A stretch of 64,000 bases of DNA, taken from NCBI RefSeq assembly GCF_000702505.1, contig NZ_JNIM01000001.1:2480001-2544000 (forward strand). The letters run 5' to 3'. The notes beneath the pieces are model-generated. The model did not search any database. It saw only the letters and a list, made by a program, of their open reading frames with translations, and was not told the DNA's origin. A program made the translations under genes and the position numbers. Within the stretch, counting starts at the first letter, position 1, and each line of letters opens with the position of its first letter. The DNA is from Thermogemmatispora carboxidivorans. Lineage in GTDB: Bacteria; Chloroflexota; Ktedonobacteria; Ktedonobacterales; Ktedonobacteraceae. Of the stretch, positions 45,394 to 54,362 are shown piece by piece.

Positions 45394-46007
45394 GGAACAC
45401 GCTCCCCCACCCAGCGCACGAAGTTTGCCAGCAGGCGCAGCCCCATTGCTCCGCTCTTCTCGGGATGGAACTGCGTTCCCCACAGGTGGTCGCTGACAAT
45501 GACGCTGCAATAGGGTGTACCGTAGTCGGTGACAGCAGCCACCCCAGAAGGATCACGCGGCTCAACATAATAGGAATGGGCGAAGTAGAAGAAGGCTCCG
45601 TCAGGTATTCCTTTAAATATAGGCAGGTCCGGGCGCAGTGGCTGTACCTGGTTCCAGCCCATGTGCGGAATCTTGGGTCCCTGGGGAATGCGCCGCACCT
45701 CACCGGCGAAGAGGCGTAAGCCCTCAACTTCGCCTTCGGCGTGGTGCTCAGCTAGCAGTTGCATCCCCAGGCAGATGCCCAGGAAAGGCTGCCCGTGGGC
45801 CGTGGCCTCGCGAATAGCCTCATCGAGGCCAGCGGCCTTCAGGCGCTGCATGGCGGCCCCACCGGAGCCAACACCCGGCAGCACCACAGCTCGCGCGCGT
45901 GCCACCGTGGCCGGATCGGCGGTCACCACTGCCTGGGCCCCGACATGCTCCAGAGCCTTCTGAATACTGCGCAGATTGCCAGCCCCGTAGTCAATAATAG
46001 CGATCAT
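45390..46007 (-). CDS. hisH: Imidazole glycerol phosphate synthase glutaminase subunit HisH
   Basis: HisH supplies ammonia to HisF by hydrolysing glutamine. The 205-residue class I amidotransferase domain has the nucleophile cysteine in GICLGMQLL and the His-Glu pair in WGTQFHPEKSG. It starts IAIIDYGAGNLRSI. VVLPGVGSGGAAM holds the oxyanion region. It lies 79 bases after the HAD-kinase fusion gene and overlaps hisA by 4 bases. Confidence 0.96.
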   Translation of the reverse strand: MIAIIDYGAGNLRSIQKALEHVGAQAVVTADPATVARARAVVLPGVGSGGAAMQRLKAAGLDEAIREATAHGQPFLGICLGMQLLAEHHAEGEVEGLRLFAGEVRRIPQGPKIPHMGWNQVQPLRPDLPIFKGIPDGAFFYFAHSYYVEPRDPSGVAAVTDYGTPYCSVIVSDHLWGTQFHPEKSGAMGLRLLANFVRWVGERVP

Positions 46008-46085
46008 AGTCGTCGCTCTTCCTCTTCTCTCCTCAAACTGTCCAGCAGCTCTTCAACAGACCTCTCTCGCGCGCCAGCGATGAAC

Positions 46086-48476
46086 TCAGGCGCCATCTTC
46101 TGCACCGGCTGCCAGCAACTCAGGCCAGGGCAGCAGGCCAAGATTGCCGAGGGCCACCGCCTGGGCCAGCCCCAGCCAGCAGACCGTTGTCGGGATGCGC
46201 CCGCGATCCAGGAGATTGATGGTCAACAACGGGCAGCAGAGCAGCGCCAGCGCCAGCCAGCGCTCCCAGTCGGTGGGCAAGGCCCCCTCATCCTTTAGCC
46301 AGGCAAGCAGAGGGCGCAGCAAGGTTCGTAGCTTTGTGGCCAGAATCGCCTGACGAATGGGGGCCGGCTGATAGCTATGGGTGACCTCAAGGCGCTCGCC
46401 ATCCGAGCCGCGGCGCAGGACGACGCTCAGCGTCAGGGTCGAAGCTGTCTCTCGGGGAAAGTACATCCAGCTGGCGAAGACGTTGTGGTAGAGCGGCTTG
46501 ACCACATCCAGCAGTGCGGCATGCCGCCCCGCGAAAGCTGGATCGAAGTAGAGATAGTCGCGTTCGTGCTCCAGAAAGACGTTACCGAAGTGGGCATCTC
46601 CATGCCCGATGATCGTCATCGCCGCCTGCCGTGGATGGAGTCGCTCCTGTGCTTCCTCCAGCAGCTCGCCCAGAGTGCGCGAGAACAATTCCCCATTGAC
46701 TACCCAACGGCACCGGAGCAGATCCTCAAAGCGCAGTTCGTCCTGACTGAGGCCAGCCGGCCCTAGCAAGGGAAGGGCCTGACCACGGTAGAAGCTGCTG
46801 AGACGCCCGCCGGTCAGGCGGTGCCAGAAGAGCTGATGGACCGGCGCCGTGGCATGCTCATCTGCACTGCTGAAGCGCCCAGTTGCACGGTAAATCTCCA
46901 GCAAGCGCTCACAAGCGCGGCGTTCGGCGGCCACGAGGGTCTCCGTCGAGATCGGAGCGGGGGCCCCTGTCTCGACGGCGCGCATCAGATCGAACATGAC
47001 CGGCCAGCGCACCAGCGGATAAATGACCATCTGGCGCCCCTCCTGGCGGACCACGCGCAGGGGCAGCACCATATTGTAGCCCGCCTCGTGCAGCAGCTCG
47101 GCATGGTAATACTCGGAGAGCGTGCCCTGCTCCTCCACATGCGTCTTGAAAAAGTAGCGCTCGCCGTCCTGCTCGTAGGTGCCATTGAAGGAATTGAGCG
47201 AGACAGGCCGCGGCGTTAGCGTCACCTGCTCAGTCAACAGATCGAGCTGACGCACAAACCACAGACGCAGCAGACGCTCGGCCTTGGCCCGGGCCTCAAA
47301 CTGCAAACGCTGGATGGTCTCCAGGCGCTCCACCTCGGCCAGGAGCGACGGCAGATGACGCACATCCTCAATCACAAAATCCGGCTCGCAGGCCAGCAAG
47401 CGTCGTCGGGCCTCCTCGCTGCGTGCCCCGCTCAGGGTCGCCACTGTCACAGCGCCAGCGGCCCGCCCACCGAGCATATCGCCCGACGAATCGCCGACCA
47501 CGATGAAGGGTGGCTTGTTGCGAGCCAGCTCGTCGGCGGAGGGGCCGCGTTGGTCGAGGGCGTAGAGAAACTGGAACGGGTGCGGCTTGCCCAGCAGGGT
47601 GGTATCGCCCCGGAGCCGCAGCGCGGCCTCCGCAGTCTCGACAGCGTCATAGGTACAGATGTGTTCGGCCTCGAAGCGCGAGAGCAGATCATAGGCTTGC
47701 AGCGGCAGCGCGGCCTCCTGATAAACCCGCCCTGTTGCCAGACCCAGCGCGTAGCCCGACGCACGCAGGGTATCTAACGTTTCCCTGAGCGTTTCGGGAG
47801 GCAGCAATGGGCGCTCAAAAGAGATACAGCCCGATTTGCCTGTCTGAGCAGGAGGGTGGCCATAGGTACGGCTGTAGAGCGCCTCCCCAAGGTACCATTC
47901 CTGGAAAAGCGAGCGGCAGAAATCCCAAAAAGGGCTGAGGCGCGAAAAGACCCCCTCGATAGGGAGGCCCAGTCTGGAGCTGGCAAAAGCATCATAGCGA
48001 TTGAGCAGGTCCAGCCCAACGGCGCCAGCGAAGAGGGCTTCAGCAAAGGGAGGACCACCCGTTGGCAAGAGCTGGCACTCCTGGCCAAAGGCAGCGCGTT
48101 GAAGGGCCAGCGCCTCCCGCAAACGGGCCAACCACCCTTCTTCCCAGGGCTGCAGCGGCAGGAGTGGCTCGCGGGTGGTGGGCGGTAGCTGCTCCAGGAG
48201 GGCAATCAGGCGCCAGCAGACCGCCGCATAGCAGGTGTCCCAGTTCGAGTTGAGCGCCAGGGCCTTGTAGAGAAGGATCTCCTCCTCCGGCAGCGTGGCC
48301 CGGCTCAGGCGACGACTCTCCTCGGGGTCGGTCACCGGCGCGTAGCCGCTCTGACCCGTCACATTCCAATAGCGAGGGCTGTAGAGCAACTCATGGAGCG
48401 TCAGACCTGCTGCATCCCAATAGGCTTCTTCGCTAGTGATGACCCCATCCAAATCAAAGACAATCAGCGTCTTCAC
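46086..48476 (-). CDS. HAD phosphatase fused to APH-like kinase, within the his operon
   Basis: The 796-residue protein joins two enzymes. The N-terminal HAD domain has DLDGV (catalytic Asp8, Asp10), TGR (248-250), Lys297 in GKPHPF and GDSSGD (328-333), with a large cap insertion between. From about 425 an APH-fold kinase follows: YFFKTHVE (Lys444), HGDAHFGN (625-632, catalytic Asp627) and YFDPAF (metal Asp645). All key residues look intact. GTG 48476 overlaps the hisG stop (GTGA), and hisH follows, so it belongs to the his transcript. The frame is open much further upstream, but that part is hisG in another frame. The substrate is unknown; a histidinol-phosphate phosphatase role for the HAD half is conceivable. 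Confidence 0.85.
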   Translation of the reverse strand: MKTLIVFDLDGVITSEEAYWDAAGLTLHELLYSPRYWNVTGQSGYAPVTDPEESRRLSRATLPEEEILLYKALALNSNWDTCYAAVCWRLIALLEQLPPTTREPLLPLQPWEEGWLARLREALALQRAAFGQECQLLPTGGPPFAEALFAGAVGLDLLNRYDAFASSRLGLPIEGVFSRLSPFWDFCRSLFQEWYLGEALYSRTYGHPPAQTGKSGCISFERPLLPPETLRETLDTLRASGYALGLATGRVYQEAALPLQAYDLLSRFEAEHICTYDAVETAEAALRLRGDTTLLGKPHPFQFLYALDQRGPSADELARNKPPFIVVGDSSGDMLGGRAAGAVTVATLSGARSEEARRRLLACEPDFVIEDVRHLPSLLAEVERLETIQRLQFEARAKAERLLRLWFVRQLDLLTEQVTLTPRPVSLNSFNGTYEQDGERYFFKTHVEEQGTLSEYYHAELLHEAGYNMVLPLRVVRQEGRQMVIYPLVRWPVMFDLMRAVETGAPAPISTETLVAAERRACERLLEIYRATGRFSSADEHATAPVHQLFWHRLTGGRLSSFYRGQALPLLGPAGLSQDELRFEDLLRCRWVVNGELFSRTLGELLEEAQERLHPRQAAMTIIGHGDAHFGNVFLEHERDYLYFDPAFAGRHAALLDVVKPLYHNVFASWMYFPRETASTLTLSVVLRRGSDGERLEVTHSYQPAPIRQAILATKLRTLLRPLLAWLKDEGALPTDWERWLALALLCCPLLTINLLDRGRIPTTVCWLGLAQAVALGNLGLLPWPELLAAGAEDGA

Positions 48477-49564
48477 TGTCGTCGTGCCATCCTCTCGCTC
48501 AGCAAGCGCAGACTGGCCGGCTCCTGACCAAAACGATACGCCAGGGGCGTCACATCGATATGCTCGGCGCCCACACTGCGCAAAGCCGTAATAATCTCCA
48601 CCAGGTCGGCCACCGCTGTCCCCATCTGCAGCACGCCCGAGACCCGGCAGCGCTGGGCCTGGGGATCGTCCGTCGATTCTGAACTGCCAATATGGTATTC
48701 GAAGCCTGGCACCAGCCGCTTTAAATGCATGCTCAGGAGCGAGCGCACCTCTTCGCCACTGCCCGGTACATAGGCCGTCAGCAAGACACGGTTGCGCGCC
48801 TGCAGACGGGCATTGATCAGCTCCAGAAGCACACGCGCCACCCTCTGGGCCTGGGGGTCCTGGCTCAGTAAGCGCACATTGCCAATCAGACATGCCTGGG
48901 AACGCAGTACCACGCCATCCTCAAGCAACTTGAGGTGATTCTCGCGTAGCGTCGTGCCTGTCTCCGTCAGATCGACGATCAGGTCGGCAGCCCCCGTCAA
49001 AGGCGCGGCCTCTAAGGCACCGTGGGGAGTCACGATGCGGCAGTGAGAGATGCCCTGGCGACGCAGGAACTGTCGTGTCAGCGTCGGGTACTTGGTCGCG
49101 ATCCGCAGCCCGCGCCTCTTATGCTCCTGGTAATAGCCGGCCAGATGCCAGAGGTCGGCACAGGTATTGACATCAATCCACGTCTCAGGAACCGCGACCA
49201 CCAGGCGGCAGGAGCCATAGCCGAGATCGCGCTCCAGGACCACCAAATTGTCGTCACCCTCTTCGTCTTCGTCTGGCTCCTCAGCGTGGCCGCGGAACTC
49301 GGCCAGGAGATCATAGCCCGTAATCCCCAGAATAGCATCCCCATCGTGCACCAGAGCTGGAATGTCGGCAGCGCGCTGAAAGACCACCTCCAGCTCCGGC
49401 AAACTGCTGATGCGTGCCAGGTACTGACGTGGGTTACTTCGCTGCACCTTCAGGCCGCATTCAGCCAGGAAGGTCAGGGTGGCCCCTTCCAGCGTCCCCT
49501 TGCCGGGTAAGGCCAGGCGCAGCTGAGCCAATCGTGACCCGGCAGTCGCTCGCGACTCGCTCAT
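48473..49564 (-). CDS. hisG: ATP phosphoribosyltransferase HisG
   Basis: HisG catalyses the first step of histidine synthesis, joining ATP and PRPP. It begins with RLALPGKGTLEGATLTFLAECG. The PRPP-binding loop reads GAADLIVDLTETGTTLREN. At 363 residues it is longer than the short form (about 210). A C-terminal region (about 270-345, with VADLVEIITALRSVGAEHI) resembles the regulatory ACT-like domain of the long form. It also has an acidic insertion EEPDEDEEGDD. It overlaps both the hisZ/hisS-like stop and the HAD-kinase start by a few bases. Confidence 0.93.
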   Translation of the reverse strand: MSESRATAGSRLAQLRLALPGKGTLEGATLTFLAECGLKVQRSNPRQYLARISSLPELEVVFQRAADIPALVHDGDAILGITGYDLLAEFRGHAEEPDEDEEGDDNLVVLERDLGYGSCRLVVAVPETWIDVNTCADLWHLAGYYQEHKRRGLRIATKYPTLTRQFLRRQGISHCRIVTPHGALEAAPLTGAADLIVDLTETGTTLRENHLKLLEDGVVLRSQACLIGNVRLLSQDPQAQRVARVLLELINARLQARNRVLLTAYVPGSGEEVRSLLSMHLKRLVPGFEYHIGSSESTDDPQAQRCRVSGVLQMGTAVADLVEIITALRSVGAEHIDVTPLAYRFGQEPASLRLLSERMARRQ

Positions 49565-51087
49565 GCGCTATAGCCTCCTTCCCGCAAGGCTGCGGCCAGG
49601 TCATGGTCAGCGACCAGGCATTCGCTGCCCGAGAGCAGATCGTGCAGCTTTACCGTATTGGTCTGGCGTTCCTCTTCACCGACAATGAGCGCCAGCCGGA
49701 AACCGCGCCGCGCGGCCTGGCGCAGAGCGTTGCTGACTCCACGAGCGTTCATATCCAGCTCTGCAATGATACCGCCCTCGCGGCGTGCCAGACGCGCCAC
49801 ACGACCAGCATAAGCCAGATCCTGCTTGCTAACGGGGATCACCAGCGCCTGCGTCCGCGCCGTCTGGGGCCACTGGCTGGCAGGCATCAAAGAGATGAGC
49901 CGCTCCAGGCCAAAGGCGAAGCCGCAGGCGTTGACCGCGCGCGTCCCTCCGACGGCCTCAACGAGATGGTCATAGCGTCCTCCGCCGCACAACTGCAGGT
50001 CAAGGCCCTCGTCATCGCTGGCATGGATCTCGAAAAGCAAGCCCGTATAGTAACTCACTCCGCGCCCCAGGGCCAGATTGAGCGTAATCTGCCGACGGTC
50101 GATCCCCGTCACCTCCATCAGCGTGGTCACCAATTGCTCTAGCTCCGCCAGCGGGTCGTCATCAAGCTGATAGCTTTGGAGCAATTGGCGCAGCTCCTGG
50201 AAGACTTCGGGCGGTGGACCGGCCAGGGCGCGCAACTTGCGCAAAAACTCCAGGGCGCTAAAAACCAGTGTCCGCTGCTCGCTGCGCCCGATTTTCCAGA
50301 GAAAGCGCTCGGCAATCTCGCGACGGCTGTCCTCATCGCCAAAGGGCAGGCTGAAGCTGTTCAGCAGCGCCGCCACCAGCTGGTTTGACCCGTCGGAGCT
50401 GGCCAGGCGTCGCCATCGACCAGCCTCACTGGCCGGTAGCGCTGGGTTGGGCACCTGCTCTGGATAGAGGGCCTCCAGGCGGGCCTGAGCTGCTTGCTCC
50501 CCCTCTGGCGAACGACTGATCTGCTCCATCAGACTCAAGAGGAGACGCGCCGTCTGGGCATCCAGGTGCAGACGCTCGACAAAGTTGCTGACGACGCCGA
50601 CGTGCCCCAACTCAAGGCGGTAGCGGGCGATGCCCAGCTCATGCAAAATATCGCAGGCCAACTGCACGATCTCCCCATCCCCGCGCAGCGGCTGCCCGCC
50701 GAAGAGTTCAATGCCCAGCTGCGTGTACTGACGATAGCGTCCCCGTCCTGGCGCCTCGTAGCGGAAGACTGGACCGACGTACTGAAAGCGCAGTGGCAGG
50801 GGGGACTGTTGATACTGCTCTAAATACAGGCGACAAATGGAAGCGGTGTATTCCGGCCTGAGACACAGCTCACGCTGGTGGAGCTGGAAGGCATAGAGAT
50901 TCTGCCAGGCCTCCTGCCCGAAGCTCGCCTGGAAGAGGTCGCTGCGCTCCAGCACCGGCGTATCCACCGGCTCATAGCCGGCCCTCTCTAACAGAGCGCG
51001 CACGCGTCCCACCACCTGCGTCTGCTGACGGTAAGCCTCGGGCAACAGATCATGCATCCCGCGCAGGCGCTCAATACGCTTCTTCAT
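49561..51087 (-). CDS. HisZ/HisS-like class II synthetase paralogue
   Basis: This 508-residue protein has the histidyl-tRNA synthetase fold. It begins MKKRIERLRGMHDLLPEAYR. Motif 2 is FRYEAPGRGRYRQYTQLGIE, and the region normally LVRGLDYYT reads LGRGVSYYTGLLFE; motif 3 is GFAFGLERL. A C-terminal HGTP-anticodon-like domain is present (ALVIPVSKQDLAYAGRVARL). A large insertion (about 150-290) is unusual. The histidine-pocket changes (HQ to TQ, LDYY to VSYY) and the overlap with hisG favour HisZ, the regulatory partner of HisG. But HisZ usually lacks the C-terminal domain, so a true HisRS is not excluded. ATG 51087 is preferred over upstream starts. Confidence 0.8.
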   Translation of the reverse strand: MKKRIERLRGMHDLLPEAYRQQTQVVGRVRALLERAGYEPVDTPVLERSDLFQASFGQEAWQNLYAFQLHQRELCLRPEYTASICRLYLEQYQQSPLPLRFQYVGPVFRYEAPGRGRYRQYTQLGIELFGGQPLRGDGEIVQLACDILHELGIARYRLELGHVGVVSNFVERLHLDAQTARLLLSLMEQISRSPEGEQAAQARLEALYPEQVPNPALPASEAGRWRRLASSDGSNQLVAALLNSFSLPFGDEDSRREIAERFLWKIGRSEQRTLVFSALEFLRKLRALAGPPPEVFQELRQLLQSYQLDDDPLAELEQLVTTLMEVTGIDRRQITLNLALGRGVSYYTGLLFEIHASDDEGLDLQLCGGGRYDHLVEAVGGTRAVNACGFAFGLERLISLMPASQWPQTARTQALVIPVSKQDLAYAGRVARLARREGGIIAELDMNARGVSNALRQAARRGFRLALIVGEEERQTNTVKLHDLLSGSECLVADHDLAAALREGGYSA

Positions 51088-51184
51088 AGAAACTCTCGTT
51101 CCCCTCATAGAGTCATGCCCGGTTCCTGGTCCACCGTAACGCCAAACCATGCCTGCTGACCGGCGGACCGCTCCAGGCCCGGCC

Positions 51185-51196
51185 CGGGGTACCCCG
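51185..51196. repeat. 12-bp palindrome in argB-his gap
   Basis: CGGGGTACCCCG is perfectly symmetric. It shares GGTACC with the palindrome at 46-73 but lacks T-box flanks. It may be an operator or chance in GC-rich DNA. Confidence 0.3.
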
Positions 51197-51267
51197 CGCC
51201 AGGGAGCGCGAGGGCGCCATCGCTGTTCATCCTCCCAAGACCGGCAGCCTGGGTCTCCCTCTGGGCA

Positions 51268-51321
51268 GGTGGATGCGCTCGCAGTCTCTCCTACCGCTGC
51301 TGCTCGTCCAGCGCATCCACC
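51268..51321. repeat. 12-bp perfect inverted repeat with 30-nt loop
   Basis: GGTGGATGCGCT (51268-51279) and AGCGCATCCACC (51310-51321) are exact complements. It lies between argB and the his genes, both on the minus strand. It may be an attenuator of his transcription or end the argCB message. No T-tract follows. Confidence 0.5.
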
Positions 51322-51370
51322 CAAGGCTCCGTCTGCTCCGATCAGCCAGAGCAGGCAGGGGACCATTGGC

Positions 51371-52261
51371 CTAGGCCGATGGCTGGCGTGTTCCGCGCAC
51401 AATCATGGTGCCTGCCCCTTGGTCTGTGAACAGCTCGCGCAGCAGCACATGGGGTTCGCGCCCATCGACGATATGCACGCGAGGCACAGAGCGCAGGGCA
51501 TCCAGGCAGGCTGCGACCTTGGGGATCATGCCGCCCTGGATCACGCCCTCATCGATCAAGCGCAGCGCCTCCTCCTCCGTCAGCTCCGAAATGAGGCTGC
51601 CGTCGGGGCGACAAATCCCTACCACATTGCTCAAGAAAATCAGCTTCTCGGCGTTGAGGGCGCCCGCCAGGTGGGCAGCAACCACATCAGCATTGATATT
51701 CAGACAGGTGCCGTCAGGCCCCTGGCCAAGGGGGGCAATAATCGGAATGTACCCCTGCTCGACCAGCACCTGGACCAGTGTGGGATCGACCTCCTCCACC
51801 TCGCCGACAAAGCCCAGACGCTTGTCCGCAACCCGCGCACGCACCAGGCCGGCATCGGTCCCGCACAGGCCGATAGCCTTGCCGCCCATCTGCGAAGCCA
51901 TGAGGACCAACCCCTGATTGACCTGCCCCAGCAGGACCATCCGCACGACCTCCAGCGTCTGAGCATCGGTCACCCGCAGGCCATTTTCAAAGCGTGTAGG
52001 GATCTGCAAGCGCTTGAGCCACTCATTAATATAGGGGCCGCCTCCGTGCACCAGAACCGGCCTGGCGCCGAGGGCGCTGAGCCAAATAATATCCTGCAAG
52101 ACCACCTGCTGGTGCTCCAGCGTGCTCCCCCCCAATTTTATCACAAGAATTTTCCCCTTGAGGTAATCGATATATGGAAGCGCCTCGCGTAAAACCTCGG
52201 CGATAAGATGATGATCGCTAATGATATCCCCGTCAGGTGTTCTTGAAAACGCAATAGCCAT
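51371..52261 (-). CDS. argB: Acetylglutamate kinase ArgB
   Basis: ArgB phosphorylates N-acetylglutamate, the second step of arginine synthesis. The 296-residue amino-acid-kinase fold shows VIKLGGSTLEHQ, VLVHGGGPYINEW, LCGTDAGLVRARV and INADVVAAHLAGAL, with FLSNVVGICRPDGS near the ATP site and a C-terminal PGAGTMI-like GAGTMIVRG. The N-terminal helix before the core (about 25 residues) is the kind found in arginine-inhibited hexameric enzymes. ATG 52261 is the start. It follows argC by about 210 bases and shares its T-box-controlled transcript. Confidence 0.95.
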   Translation of the reverse strand: MAIAFSRTPDGDIISDHHLIAEVLREALPYIDYLKGKILVIKLGGSTLEHQQVVLQDIIWLSALGARPVLVHGGGPYINEWLKRLQIPTRFENGLRVTDAQTLEVVRMVLLGQVNQGLVLMASQMGGKAIGLCGTDAGLVRARVADKRLGFVGEVEEVDPTLVQVLVEQGYIPIIAPLGQGPDGTCLNINADVVAAHLAGALNAEKLIFLSNVVGICRPDGSLISELTEEEALRLIDEGVIQGGMIPKVAACLDALRSVPRVHIVDGREPHVLLRELFTDQGAGTMIVRGTRQPSA

Positions 52262-52475
52262 CTCTCTGCTAACTCCTCGTCAGACCGTCGTCAAACACGC
52301 TTCAGCCGGCTCCGGCAGCGCAGCAACGTTGCCTTGCCTGTCCTTGCATCGCTGGTGGGGCGCTCCTCCACTCTCCCCGCGGCCACCCGGCCACGCGCGG
52401 GCCTTGGGTTGGGCAGCCTGGGACGGCACCGGGCCGGAGTCCGGGAGGGAGAGCTTTCCCCCCTACGGAAGAGCG

Positions 52476-53564
52476 TCAAGGATAGATTGCTCCTCCCTGC
52501 AGGCCACAGCGCTCGTCGATGCCAAACATACAGTTGGCGTTCTGCAACGCCTGCCCGGAAGCTCCCTTGACCAGATTATCCAAACAGGACAGCACCAGCA
52601 GCCGCCCGCTGCGCTCATCCACGGTGACGTACAGCAGGCAGTGGTTGCTGCCATAGGTCCACTTGGTATGTGGCGGCTGATCGATCACATGCACAAATGG
52701 CTCGCCCGCATAATAGTCACGGTAGAGCGCCTGAACCTGGGAAGCAGTCGGCAGGCGGCCAGAATCATCAGGCCGCAGCTCGGCGTAGCACGTGGCCAGA
52801 ATGCCTCGCGTCATAGGCGTCAGGTGGGGAACGAAGGTCAGGCGCAGGCCCGGCTCATAGGACTGGCCGGCGGCGCGGGCCGCAGTGTCTAGCTCTTGCA
52901 CAATCTCGGGCCAGTGACGGTGTCCCCCGAGGCTATAGGCGCTCAGATCCTCATTGGCCTCGGCATAGTGGGTATCCAGGCGTAGGCCACGCCCGGCTCC
53001 GCTCACTCCCGACTTGGCATCGACGATGACGTCCCGGCTGACGAGACCCGCCGACAAAGCTGGCAGCAGGGCCAGAATGATCGCCGTCGCGTAGCAGCCG
53101 GGATTAGCCACCAGCTCTGTTGTACGAATACGCTCGCGATAGCGCTCACATAACCCATAGACAGCCTGCTCCAACAAGGCGGGAGCCGGATGCGTATGCT
53201 TATACCACTCCTGATAGAGGGAAGGATTGCGCAGGCGGAAATCGGCGGAGAGGTCGACCACCCGCGTACCGCGCTGCAGCAGGGCTTGCACGGCCTCAGC
53301 GGCAGCGGCGTGAGGGAGACAGACAAAGGCCAGCTCCGCGCTCTCTGGCTCCTCCGTAATCTCCAGCTTGGCCAGGTGGCGGGCCTCCTCCTGGCAGGCG
53401 CCCCCGGCCAAGGCATACAGCTGGGGAAAGACCTGACCCAGGCGCTGGCCAGCAGCGCTGCGTCCTGTCACCGACGTGACGCGAAAGTGAGGGTGATTGG
53501 CCAGCAGCCTCAGCAGCTCCAGACCGGTATAGCTGGTAACATTGAGAATCGAAACACTCACCAT
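52476..53564 (-). CDS. argC: N-acetyl-gamma-glutamyl-phosphate reductase ArgC
   Basis: ArgC reduces N-acetylglutamyl phosphate with NADPH. The Rossmann start reads VSILNVTSYTGLELLRLL, with SYTG in place of GYTG. The catalytic Cys is in VANPGCYATA, and KSGVSGAGRG and HLTPMTRGI follow. Length is 362 residues. The start is ATG 53564 with AGGAG nine bases upstream; the in-frame extension to 53654 is probably leader. The T-box at 53697-53900 lies in front, so expression depends on tRNA charging. argB is next. Confidence 0.95.
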   Translation of the reverse strand: MVSVSILNVTSYTGLELLRLLANHPHFRVTSVTGRSAAGQRLGQVFPQLYALAGGACQEEARHLAKLEITEEPESAELAFVCLPHAAAAEAVQALLQRGTRVVDLSADFRLRNPSLYQEWYKHTHPAPALLEQAVYGLCERYRERIRTTELVANPGCYATAIILALLPALSAGLVSRDVIVDAKSGVSGAGRGLRLDTHYAEANEDLSAYSLGGHRHWPEIVQELDTAARAAGQSYEPGLRLTFVPHLTPMTRGILATCYAELRPDDSGRLPTASQVQALYRDYYAGEPFVHVIDQPPHTKWTYGSNHCLLYVTVDERSGRLLVLSCLDNLVKGASGQALQNANCMFGIDERCGLQGGAIYP

Positions 53565-53696
53565 TGAAACGCGCTCCTGAACTCCTGGGCTGTGCGAGGA
53601 ACGAGGGCTGCACACACACGCGCTGGCTGACTGGCCTGACGGTGGCCGAGCCACCTACCCGCCGGCCTCCAAGAAGCCAGCCGGTCAGAGAGAGAC

Positions 53697-53744
53697 CAAA
53701 TAAAAACGCCCTCGTCCCTGACCAACATGCATCGAAGGGACGAG
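53697..53744 (-). terminator. T-box-linked terminator before argC
   Basis: On the minus strand CTCGTCCCT (53744-53736) pairs with AGGGACGAG (53719-53711), followed by a T-rich tail (TTTTTATTT, 53706-53698). It is mutually exclusive with the T-box antiterminator just upstream. Confidence 0.88.
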
Positions 53745-53900
53745 AGCCGACAGAAACGCTCCCGCGGTACCACCCTGCTTGTCACCACCTGCAGCGCAGC
53801 CTCGGTCTGGCAGCGCAGCGACCTGCAGCTCCACTCTTCTCAGGCGCCAGCAGCACCTTTCTCGGCTGTCGCCTTTCCTGCTGCCTTGCTCTCTTCATTC
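53697..53900 (-). promoter_or_regulatory. T-box riboswitch controlling argCB
   Basis: The minus strand carries GCAGGGTGGTACCGC (53778-53764), a near-perfect T-box sequence, followed by the terminator. Upstream, AGAGAGC at about 53893-53887 and GC-rich helices fit stem I. With argC-argB downstream the expected ligand is tRNA-Arg. The specifier codon was not assigned with certainty. Confidence 0.88.
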
Positions 53901-53910
53901 ACGAGGGCCT

Positions 53911-53927
53911 GGACCGTACCACGGTCC
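53911..53927. repeat. Hairpin upstream of the arg T-box
   Basis: GGACCGT-ACC-ACGGTCC is a 7-bp stem with a 3-nt loop. It lies just upstream of stem I in the argC leader. Confidence 0.35.
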
Positions 53928-54333
53928 GGCCTGCCGTTGCCGCCTGATCCATTGTGGTCAGTTCGCCTCCTCCCGGGCCCTCCATCAGTCAGCAACGCGA
54001 CGAACGTACCACTGCTGCAGTTCTGCTCATGCCAGCACCAGAGATTCCTCACCTCATCGTGATGAACTGTGCTGTGACCACTCTTGCCGGTTATCCTGCT
54101 GCGTGGGAACCACCCACCTGGCCTACTTGCCCACAGTTGAGCAGGCTACTCTTTCTGGAGAGAAAGAGGATGGCTGTCACCTGGGCTTTCTTCGGCCAGC
54201 CGCTCACGAACGGGTTCTGAGCCGACGCATCCCTGCCGAACTCTCACCGCTCTTCGGCTCGCTGTTGGCCGTCGGACTCATACTAGTTTCGCTCAACGCG
54301 GGACAGACTTGTATGCACTTGTTATTGTTCTTA
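53928..54333. other. Long region upstream of the arg T-box
   Basis: About 400 bases without a supported gene on either strand. It would be the 5' part of the argC leader if the 54334-54362 promoter is the one used. Confidence 0.35.
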
Positions 54334-54362
54334 AGGATAACAGCAGTGGCTGGCGTTGTCAA
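54334..54362 (-). promoter_or_regulatory. Candidate promoter of argCB leader
   Basis: On the minus strand TTGACA (54362-54357, perfect) and TATCCT (54339-54334) are 17 bp apart. It would give an unusually long leader (about 550 nt before the T-box), so a closer promoter may exist. Confidence 0.5.

Noticed and set aside
51180..51200. T-box upstream of the his genes
   Set aside because: GGGGTACCCC lacks the GGTGG of the T-box core and no terminator follows.
51149..52192. 347-residue plus-strand frame
   Set aside because: It is antisense to argB, with composition from the opposite-strand codon bias and no motifs or ribosome site.
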